From contig NC_134025.1 in NCBI RefSeq assembly GCF_964204645.1, positions 4,779,001 through 4,843,000 on the forward strand: DNA of 64,000 nt, in the 5' to 3' direction. How positions within the stretch are numbered: the first letter of the stretch is position 1; every line of letters starts with the position of its first letter. A model generated the notes under the pieces. That model ran no database searches and had not been told where the DNA came from. It worked only from the letters and a program-made list of their open reading frames with translations. The stretch is from Tubulanus polymorphus (Eukaryota; Nemertea; Palaeonemertea; Tubulaniformes; Tubulanidae). Below, in pieces: positions 35,125 through 47,100 of this stretch. Made by a program: the position numbers and the translations under genes.

Positions 35125-38100
35125 TTACTTCTTGAATTGAACGATGTACCTTAGACACACTTGGGCTTCATCATATACTATATACTCGTTGTACGCGAGA
35201 ATGTGGTAACAGTCATTGTTCTCTTGTTCGATTAGTTTTCCCATTGGCATCACAATTCCTGCGAATAAAAGCAGAATGTTTTTATAGCATGATTGTCTAG
35301 CCGAAATACCTTTATTAAGCCGAGTTCACCTTTGGCTCCTAAATCAACCGTACATTAGCATTAATATTAAAACATACCCGGTTTTATGGTAACATCAAAT
35401 GAAGGGTTGGGTTCTTGACGTCCTACGCCTTTGATACTGTCAAAATTTCCTTTCGGTATTTCAGATTCATCATCTAAAGGTTGTTTAAATTCTTTGATCT
35501 TTCCGAGAGCACCCTTGAAAACATCATATGCATACAATGTCAAATTGTATGAAAACATTTAGAAGCCAGTGTCACAGTTTAGTAACGTAACTTTGAACTT
35601 CTGGAGATAAGATTTCGCCATCTGGTACATATACCAGCATCTTCACCCGTCAAGGGATTCGAACCCACTACACTAAAGCTGTTCGCCGAACCCCTTGACC
35701 TCACGACTCGTTGGAGTCGTTACTAGCCGACCAGAATCCGGTCGTACCAATCACAGCGCTTGTAATAAACGACTTTAGGCTTCTATTGGTTTTCCCGTTA
35801 AATGGACCAATCAGCGAACGTTTTACCGAACAAGGAAGTATTTCGCAAATCGATATATGATGTCATGCGCAACAGCGCCAGTAATGAAATCACGCTTCGT
35901 GAGGCAAGGGGGCTGGTGGAAGCGAGTTCGGGAGTGATACCGGACCTGGCAAGCGAGGATGATATACCAGCTAGTTCAAAAACACCCGAACGGCTACTAA
36001 AATCTACATCTTGATTAACCTACGATATCAAACTACTTCCATTTATTGAATGAAAATGAATGTTATTCGTATATCTACCTCGCAAAGTAACATAAACTGG
36101 GTATCAGATTCTTCATTATAATTACGGCAGTAATATGAGCTCTTCTTGAATGTGTCAGCCAGATAAATACCCTGAAGAGGACAATTAATGAGAGAAACAA
36201 TGAAATAAATATTTGAATGTCCTTGTAGAGACATTTTTTCGTTTTTACATGGCGAGTTCACGCGTATATTCGTGATCACATCCATACCTTTCCGAACATG
36301 GCTCCGGTGCTGCCAACTTGAGGAGGAGCTATGAGCAATCCCCGCGTGAGTATACTGAGCAGATTAGCTGAACTACTTCCATGCCAGAGTAAGTGTCGAT
36401 TATTGCGGCCGCATTTTTGTAACCGTTCCGATTCACCCTGACGGCTGACTTTATATATTGCTTCCACGTTACTAGCTGCAAGTAACAAACGCAGAAATAG
36501 AATATCATAACGCGATAGAGGCTCAAATGAAAATACAATTCAAACAACTGAACATCGATATATACCTGGCATACTACTGTGGATATACTTGAGAATGTAT
36601 TGCGATTTCGGATCATCTTCAGACATGAGCTGAATTGTGCATCCCATACACTGGTAAATGTAATCCAATGGATTCATCTCTGATTCGAGTAAACGAAGAT
36701 CATATATCAATCATAAAATTCATCGGAAGAATTGATCGATGTGAAAACTCGATATTATTCTGCGATAACATTCAACAGTCAATTAAACACACCTTTCTGT
36801 CTATATTGCGCTGCCAATAACATCTTTCCAGCTTGTTCTAATTCGAGTAAGTTGGTAATTTTACGGACCTGGTCACGAATGAGGCTGTCATTAGTGAGTG
36901 GCCTCACTGTTGTGTACTCGTAATTATTCGTCGGAACCAAATGGTAATAATCATTACTCAGTTTGGCGATCTAGAAAATATGTGAACATCCGTTCAAGTA
37001 TTAGCCGTTCTATGTGCAAGATATTTCAAAGTGCTATAGATGTAACAAACCTCCTCATAAATCTGATGGCATTCTTCCCGAGTTAGTTTCTGTGTTTCCT
37101 GTCGATGATGATGGGCAATTTTTTCCTGAAGTGGCCTGAAAAAAAACCGACAACATATTCTCATCAAACGAAAGAACTTTTTAAACCATGTTTATAGTTC
37201 CCCTGACATACTGTATGAAATGAACACTTACTTGATATGTTCCAGAATTTCTCTGGCTTTAAGAAGAGCTTCTTTTTTTATTTTACCAAAAGGCATGTAG
37301 TCCTCATCAATGTCAAATGATTCGAGAGCTTTGGACAGCATATTTATATTTGTCTAAAAAAAGAAATACATTGTCTATTGCCGCCATGATTTCCGGTGCT
37401 CATCATTTACGTCATTTCCAACATGGATATACAGGTATGCAGATACCCTACAGGTTCATTAGGCATACTGACCAGTTCTTTGAATATTTCTTGAATGTGG
37501 TCGGGAAGGGTTGATTTCACATCAGACTGGAGGGATAATTTAACTTTGCTAACTTTCTGTCCTGGAACTTGGTCCTCTCTAGCAATGAGTCGGTACTTCT
37601 TTGGATGGTTTGTGAAACTGAAAAAATAATAATTGAGAACCAGCGCATAAGCACATTACCTGATAGATATTTTGCAACATAATCAGATTATTATCAGCTT
37701 TATTTCTGACCTTTTAACATTATTCCAGTCATTGCCAGTTTTCTCTTTGAAAACTTTGTGGAATTCTTTGATAGCTGGTTCTTTCGCGGGGAATGGCGTT
37801 TGCTGATACTGGCCAACAGGGTCACCAATTTTACCCCAACGAGTCATCAAAATGTACATGTCCTTTCCAAGCTGATGAATAACCTAAAGTAACCAAGTAT
37901 AAATAGGTAAATCATTTAGAGCCTCAAATCTACTGGTATGTAAAATCAATACCACATTCTAATAATGCATATCACTTAACAATACTGCTCTATACTCAAT
38001 ATATTTTACATCTCTCCATGTTTCAATTTCATACCTGCATTTTATAGAATACATAAAGCCCGAAGTGTTGCTGCACATCAACTTTAACAAGAACCGTATC

Positions 38101-41100
38101 AAACGGAATATTCTGTTCATCATCCGTAACAACTTCACTGCAAATCACAAAGAAGAAATTTTATCATGAGAAATTTTCAGACGTACAGGTTTCTTTCTAC
38201 TACGTCAGTACACCGTCAAGGAAAATGCTGAATCCATTTTGAAAACGTACCCATTTTTCTGCATGCCACTCATTGGATCGGGACAAATGGTCACAGTTTC
38301 GTTAGTTTCCATGGAGTTAGTTTCCAATTGTTGCAACATCGCCTCAGCATCAGCCTGGTAGTTATACACACGACCATTTGGAGGCATGATTTCAGTGACA
38401 CCTAACGGTTCAACACTGGGCTTATCCTAAAATCAAGTACAAACAAATTGAAAGAACATTACTTAGAATATGAGGAAATAGTTCAGCTCAGAGCTAACTT
38501 ACCCATTTATCCTTCTTGATTCCAGCAAGTTTTTGTAGCCCCTTGGCTAGGTTCGAAGCTCCTTTGATTAAAGCGTAATCAAGTGGTGTGAGGCCGTTTC
38601 GATCCTTGGTGTTCATGACGGCGCCATTCTCTACGAGCAATTTCAATAGCTCCACGTTGTCATACGTGCCGTCATCGAGAGGACACACTAAATGATGTAT
38701 AACAGTCCAACCCTGTTTGTCCTGAACGTTCAAATCCACTTTACTTTTCTTCGTAAATGGCTCAAAATTCAAGTCTATGTCTGAAAAAACAATTCCAAAT
38801 TCCGTTCATTAAAATATCATAACTTTGCAGCTGCCTGCAATAGTATCATATTTATTTTCAGTAGTAAAGAACAAATGAATACAAACCATCATCATCAATC
38901 TCTTCCTGCTCTTCTGTCGCCGCTGCTGCTGCTGCTGCCGCTGCCACTGGTTCACTTTTCAAATCATTGACTTTTCCAGCTAGGATACTTTCAGCTTTCT
39001 TCAACATAAATCGCCTCACTGGAAACATTGAAAAATTATACCTTAAACCTGCTTGTCAAAATACATTGAGTATGTGAGAATAGGACACAAGTATGAATTA
39101 CCTCTAAACGATGCCGAAGATGCCCGTCTCATCATAAACCGGCCGGTCATGGAATAGGAATGATCTAATAAAAGCTTCAAAATATCGATGTCATTCTGAA
39201 ATGAGAAACAATAAACATATAATTACATCATGAACTCGTTCGGAGGCAGAAAATGAATCAATAAATCTGTTGAAATTAGCTCAAAACGCCTTAATTTCGA
39301 CCGCAAAATCACATTGTATGATGGAGGATTGACTGATGTAAGCGAACAATTTATCAGGTTATGAGTTGAATCGTAAGAGATGTAATTTTACCTGACGCAC
39401 GGCATGCATAACTGGTGTCATTTTCGTTTCGTCAGCGAAGTTGATGCTGGCACCGAGATCGAGTAGTAGTTTAACGAGCGCGAATCGTCTCCAGCGTATT
39501 GCTGACACGAGCGGCGACACGCGAACGCAGCCCGTTTTCTGATGATAATCACGACTGAACGCGCACTGATCGACTGAGTCGAACACGTCCATACTAACGA
39601 ACGGATAGTCGCACAGAATGTCTACATTAGCACCTTTCATTATGAGTTTTTTACAGATGTTTACTGCCGTTTTTTCTTCGTCGGTCGCCTCGTGTTTTTC
39701 TTGTGGTTTTATTGCTTGTCTGAAAATATGATTCACGCGTGCATTAAGTTGTGGAATACAGATAATTCACAGTGAATTATTTCCACTTGGCGAGCCCGGA
39801 GTAAATTGAAGGAACGCTCTCAAGCAATCATTTTGGCTAAAGACTATTAGCCATCATCAGGCATACTGATAGTATGTCTTTAGCCGAAACATTGCTCGAT
39901 ATAAACATGTATATATATATATACATTCACTTCTATCCATAAACTTTTCATCTTTGGCTGAATTATTATGGGATTTCCCTCGTATATCGTTTGTTTATGT
40001 CCAAAAACCCACAGTGTTTGTTTATGTTACCGGAGTAGCCCCAGTAATAAAATCGAATGAACTATTAGTAATTATCACATTACTCACCTTCTGGGTTTTG
40101 TACGAGTTTGTTCCGAATGCTGCTTTAGATCCCAGAATGCTACCGCAAGTGGAGTTCTACCATAATTATCTTCTTCAGTAATAACACTTTCAGTAGATTT
40201 ATCTGTTAATATAACGAAAGGCAACTCGTGAAAAACCAGAGCATCCTCTTAATCTTAAAATTCCGAACTCTTCACTTACTGATAATGAATTCTACGAGTT
40301 CTTCGTTATGTTTCAACACTGCATATGTTAGTGGCGAACATCCGTGTTTATCTTTCAAAGAGACATTGATGCCACGATTGCAAAGAATTTCTGCAACCTG
40401 AAATATTTTCAACCAGATCGAAATAAAGACCGTTACCTAGATCGCCTTGTACGGTTGTTCTGCCAAATAATTTGAATTTCAACTATACCTTCAGTTGTAG
40501 TTCTCTATCCAATGAAGTAGACGTATACGCCAGAACGTGAAGTAAATTTTGACGATCAGAATTTATGCTCGATCCAGTCAGTTCTTTATCATCCTTCACC
40601 TTCTTCATGAGTCTCATCGCGAGGTGATACTTATGTACGCGCAGTGCTGACTGAAATCAGGCGTGAATTACCGTAAAATATGACTTAGAAAACAGGAGAC
40701 GTTGATACAACATCTATCAATAAATAATACTAACCTCAACACAAAAGATTAATGAAATGCCCATGTGTTTTAGCTGATCAAGTAATATGTATGTAACCCC
40801 TTGCCAATCCCTCTTTACAATCGCCTGAAAAATATACATCAGATATCATACTTGCAGCAACACTGTGAATTCATCGAAACGGTTTTTAGGCATTTTAGAG
40901 CTGAAATCAAATTGAAAGTACAGAAATCAAATTACCTGGAACAATGACAAAGTCGATACATTTGAAATGTCTGTTTGCTTGAGAGGTTTCCAAACTAATA
41001 TTTTCTCATCAGTCTTTTTCAACCTGGATTCTTTGGATGGTGAATCAATCTATGAGAATCGATGAGAACATTGTATTTTAATGTAAGGTGGATATTTCTT

Positions 41101-44100
41101 GTATTCAGTCAGTTTATAAAGTTAATCAGACCTTTAACACAGCTGAGCCCCACTATTTGTCAGCCTCAATTTCTTACCTGTTTTTGGGATACGATTACTT
41201 CTTTAGGAGGGTCAGTACTGTCCTTAGCATGAATAACGTCAACGTTGATATTGGCGTCTTTTTGAATGAGTGCTACAGCACAACTAAATGGTAAGAAATA
41301 GATCCGATAGTTAAATCGTAAACATGAAATATTCATGTACGTGGTCTATCATTTTTAAGCCTACCTTTTGTGACCCGCCAATACTGCAAGACCTACTGGG
41401 GTATTGCCATTCTTATCTTTACGGTTGATATCCGCTTTTCTCTGTAACAAATGCATGCAGCAAACCATTGCTCCATGTAAGGCTGCTCGGTGTAGAGGTG
41501 TGCTGCCAATTAGATCTTGCGAATCTATGTCTCCCGGTTTCATGTTCATCGTTACTGCACCGCATAACTCAATCGGATCCATATGAGCCGTGTTATCATC
41601 CCTAAAATACACATGTACTACAATGTACTATTTCAAAATGAAAACTTCCGTATAAAGGACTTTAAACATAAGTCAAGAACAGATTGACAGGACAAGAGTG
41701 GCCACTTTTATTTGACCTGCTTTTCTCCTCCTGACTAATCCCTGACATGCATGTTGTTTTCCCTGACATGATCTGCTAAGAATCCAATCAATTTACACTG
41801 TCCAATAAGTAAGACATAGATGGAAACTGTTTGATTTCACGTGCAATCTAGCAACCTCAACAAATTTACCCAGACTTTTTCAATGATAAGACTTTCCCCT
41901 AATTTCTAGGTAAGTGGCCGCCCTGATTGATAGAGTGAAAAGAAGTTATTCAGAAATTTTGTTAGAAATTTAAATACATGTTACAATCCACAGAGATTTC
42001 GGTCCACTGAAGGTCACCCACATTAAGCAGATAAATATGATAAAGAAAGATCAATAACTTCTAAGGTAAACTTACTCAGCATCCTGTATGAAGACAAAAT
42101 GTAATGGAAGTCGACCTTCTTTGTCTTTTTTTGACAAATCGGCGCCTTGTTCGATGAGATATTCGACGATGTCGGTCGGGGTGTCCGATCCTCCATCGTT
42201 ATACAATATAGCCAAGTGAAGAGGTGTTTGTGATTTATTATTCACGGCGTCGATCGTCGCGCCGTTCTCTAAAAGACATTTTATCATTGATAACGACGAC
42301 TCGATGTCGGATACATCTCCGACGGCTTCGTGCAACGCAGTCAACTGATCTCGACAGTCTCGTGCATTGACGTTCGCGCCTTTCGCGACCAACGCCTTTA
42401 CTACATCTGGAAGATTGTTTCTGAAACGATTTTGATGAAATAAAATATCAATATACGAAATACACAACGCAATGGTGCAATTTTCAAATTATCTCAAGCA
42501 CTTTCGGGGATAAATTAGTCAGCAGTGGAAGAGTTAAGTAAGTTTGACTGTATAACGCAGCTTTCCGTAAGCTTAGCTAATTAATAATAACAGATGAGTG
42601 ATTGACCAGAAAATAGATGATTATATTACTACCTGACAGCAAATATAAGAGGTGAAGACTTTCCATCTTCTTCCTCATCTATTGAACTCATATTTACTGA
42701 GGCCCCGTGTTCTATCTGAAACGAACATTCAACTCGATCAGTTTTATTCCGCGCATTTGAGGCTCTTAATCTAATTCTGATAAGTAAAGAATGATGTAAT
42801 TATACATACAAGAAGCAAAGCCTCAGTACTATTTCCTAACAGAATGGCATCGATAAGAGGCGTATGACCGGTTTGAATGGCATACGTGTCTAACTGAGGA
42901 TGATAACGCAAAATCATCTCTAAACCGGGACGCTTTTCACCGTACAATTCACCCTCAGATTCATTCTGCTGTAACATGAAGTGAACTGCCGACATTTTTC
43001 CTGAAACAACAAAATCAATAAGACTGAATGTAACATGTCTGATACAAAGCATCAGTGAGGCTCAAACCACAAGTTTTTCAGTTTTACGCATTGACACACC
43101 ATTGTCAACATATCTCTCCTTTTCTTTCAGTGGTACTGGTTCATCGTTGAATTTCTTTTCACCGACGACGCTATTGACATCGGCACCCATCAAATCGATG
43201 AGACCTTTGATGAATTCCCTGGCACAGTCAAGACCCTGCTTCGTTTCCTCTTCTGATAATTCTGAATCGGGCTACAAATAATTACATAGATCTTATAATG
43301 CCCGGTATTCGGAAATATTGAAACAAAACACTCAAACAAGCCAAGATACAGAACTGTAGAACTTACAGAGAATTGGCAATATTCCTCACAGGCTCGCAAT
43401 AAAGGTGTATAACCAGAATTATCAACGACCTTTGACATATCTTTCAGAGAGGTGAAACTTCCAGCTTCTTTTCCATCCACCTACAAATTTTTTTACCGAT
43501 TTTAAGAAATCAAAAATAAGGATATAAGCACTATTATGCGTGAAATTACACTTGAAACAGCTAATATGCATGAATTCACAGAGATACTTCAAATGACAGA
43601 GTTATCATTTCTAGTATAGTAATGATTTCCGTTTTTAATAGTACCTGCATGAGAATCTCGAGTAGCTGCATCATATCAGCAGATGTTGACTGGTGCGCCA
43701 TATGGTGAAGAACATTCCATCCATCTTCATCGGTAGTTGTAGATACGGAGCCACCTTTTTCAATCAGCAGCTTCACAAGTCCTGCGTTACCCTAAAGTCA
43801 AGACATAATCATATAGATTATCGATAATGAACAACTATACTTGTATAGTAGGCACAAGAATATCTTACGGTGTATAAAGCCAACATTGTTGGTGTTTTCC
43901 CTGCATTATTGATTTGAGTAGCTGAAGTTCCATTCTCAATGAAAATTTCAGCCATTTTCAAAGACACTTCTTTAGCCTTAAGGACTTTTTCATTCAGCTG
44001 AAAAGAACAATCACATGCGGCAATATGTTGTTTGAATACATATTTGTATGCCAATAATACATAACTAAAGGAATACTTACCCCATATCCGACATGGTTGA

Positions 44101-47100
44101 TAGCCAAATGATGTAACTGAAATCAACAAAAAGACCACATTTAGACTCAAGAGTACAGACTCTAGCTAGTAAAATCCTAGTTGGTCAAATAAATTCTTGG
44201 GATATTTCGTACCACATTATTATCGGAAACATCTAACAAAGTATTATCAGCTTTCTGTTCCTTAATCAGATACTCGACTTGTTCAAGTAGATCATCTTCA
44301 AGTGGACTACCAGCGGCCAACATCAACAGCGTCATACCTGCATCAAGTCATTTATAGTAATAAGTAATTCAATATCTCAGTGCTTATTCAAAGTAGATAA
44401 ATTGTCAGTTTGTTTACCATCATCATCTCTGAAATTAATATCGACTCCAGGTCTGCTGAGAAGCATCTCCAAAAGACCGGTATTGCCTTTCATGAATGCA
44501 ACGCCATGCGGATTTAACTAAAACACAAATAGTTAAGATTTTTATGGACAAGCAGAACACTTGGAACTCACTGTATAGAGTTATAGTTAATTAGCAAATC
44601 AGTGATGGATACTTGCCATACAAAACAAGAAAAGATTATTAGGGGATTTAGAAACGTCGAGAGTCTGTTTAATTACTTATCCCATTTGACAACAAAAAGA
44701 CAATTATTTTGGGATGGCCTGGTAGTTATTTTTGATTGTAATAAAGCTGCAAAACAAACCTTCCAATCATTGGTTGCATTGGGGTCGCCGTCAGCATCGA
44801 GAAGAACTTTCAGCCCGAAATACGAACCATACGCAACGGCGTAATGAATACAAGTATTACCGGACGAGTCGGCGTGGTTTGGATTGGCGCCGATGTGAAC
44901 CAAGTAAGACGCGACATTCGTGTGATTGTTCATCACCGCGTGCGTAAGAGCCGTACGTTTAAAACGATCTGAAAATCAACGGCAGAAGCAAAAGAGAATT
45001 AGCAAAATTCCTCACAAACAGGAAAGTTAACAAACATCTTTAACAGGGTGGCCATTTTATGTGATTTAATTTTTCCCTCACATCTAGGCTGTTTCCCCCT
45101 CTGCTAAGAATCCAATCAATTAACCGTCATATACATAAAGCATAGATGGACACAGGTTGATTACACTCAACAAATTTCCATTTTATTTTAGCTTTTTAAC
45201 AAAATTCCCCGACTTTTTCCCCGAATCCCAGTAAGCGGTCACCCTCTGTTTGAATACTAACCTTTGAATTCGACTATGGCTCCTCCTGATTGTACGAGAT
45301 ACTGTACCATGGCTAGATCACCTCGAGCTGCCGCGATCTGTAAACAATTCATCTTGTGACGAGCTGCTGATGCTGCCTTGTTTGCATCGGCTCCGTGCTT
45401 TAGAAGAGTACGAACGACATCCTAGAATACAAACATGACAAAGGTCAAATCTTTACCGAAAAGACTATTTTCAAATTCTAAATCGCGGGGCTTACCAAAT
45501 GACCATTCTCAGCAGCCATGTGAATAGCACATCTACCCGACCTGTCCATTTTATGAACGCCTCCAATACCAAATCTGTCATCTAATTCTGGACTGTTTCC
45601 TTTCTGTCGAGCTGCCACATCTATGTACAACAAATAGAAGTAACACTTTCAGCCTTATTTTAGTTTAGATCATCTGTCATTCAGAATACGGATTCCCACT
45701 GAGAACATCCAAAATATGTCTCAAAACTTCTATCTTGGCCCTTACTATCAAACATTACAAACCTGCTTTAGCCTTTTTAAGGAGAGCCTCTACGTTATGA
45801 GCACGGCCGTACTTGCACGCAATCATCAATGGCGTGTTTCCCTGCGTCTCAATTTCATCAGCACTCACACCCCTTAAATACAAATGAAACATCAAAGTTT
45901 AACGGATCTGAAAATATTCCGCATATTTCACAAAACAGATCATCTGTCCGGTAACAGACTGAAATATAAACTACCTTTGAAGGAGAAGCTCCATTGGACC
46001 GGGACCCTCACAAGTTGCAGCATAGTGAATCGGTCTCCAGTGCTTCTTATCCATGATATTGTACTCGGGAAGTATGGACATTAGAGTCGTCAAGTAACTG
46101 GCATTTGGATTGATGCAAGCGCAATGAATCGGAGTGATCTAAATTTACAGAAATGATATAGATGTCAAATACTGAAATAATACAAATTATAGCAAAGAAG
46201 ACATGTTTGGTCAGTAGGTAAGACTGATCAAAGGGTACATGTTTTTCCACTTACCCCATCATTATTGTAAGGTTTCTTCTTCACAGACGGAGATTTCGCC
46301 GGTGAAAGAGGCTCGTCATCATTTTTCAATACCTCGATGTGCAAGAAATTGAATCCGTGGCCCGCTTTGATAGCATCAGCAACCAAAGCAGCAGCTAGTT
46401 TCCGATTACCAGTTCGAATCACATTCACTATGTTATTTGTAAGAATGTCCTCCATGTACTGTAAAAATAAATGGAATTTTATAAATGTCGCGACATATTT
46501 CCACTAGTTTTGGGTCAGATGTCCAATTAATGATGATGAATTAAAAAATTAAACCTACAATATTCTCTCCATCTGATGACTGGGCCAAAGCTACGTCTAA
46601 TGTATCTTTGCTGATATCATGAGTGATTGCATCAACAAGAATTTGGGATTCTTCTAGATCAATATCCATCATGTTATCCTGATAAGACAGAAAAACAAAT
46701 GTTACACATGACACATTTTCAGTTATGTTATAATAACATAAATGAAAATTGATGAATGAATGAATTACCTTTGTAAGAGCGGCATTACCCTCTTTAGATC
46801 CTCGTCCAACAGTTAGAGTTCGCACACGTGGAACTCCGAGAGATCTTGGATCATAGCTAGAAATACATACAATATCCCAGTCAATATATTGATATGCCAG
46901 AGGGTCACCCAGCTTTACACCTGTTTAATAGGGTGGCCACTTTCCGCCAATTTACAAATCCCCTGAGAAATTTCTAGGTTCAAAATCATTAATTTTCAGA
47001 AACATGTGGTCAATAGCATTATCCGAATTCCCCGAGTTTTCTAGGTTTTCCAGGTCAGTGGCGCCACCCTGTGTAAGAAACTGGTATTTAGGGAGACACT

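Noticed and set aside
35654-35666. Functional tRNA gene around the B box
   Set aside because: No cloverleaf, acceptor stem or anticodon arm could be paired around the B box; SINE relic is the better reading.
44602-44947. Plus-strand ORFs across an ankyrin-PARP exon
   Set aside because: Antisense shadows of a conserved ankyrin exon.
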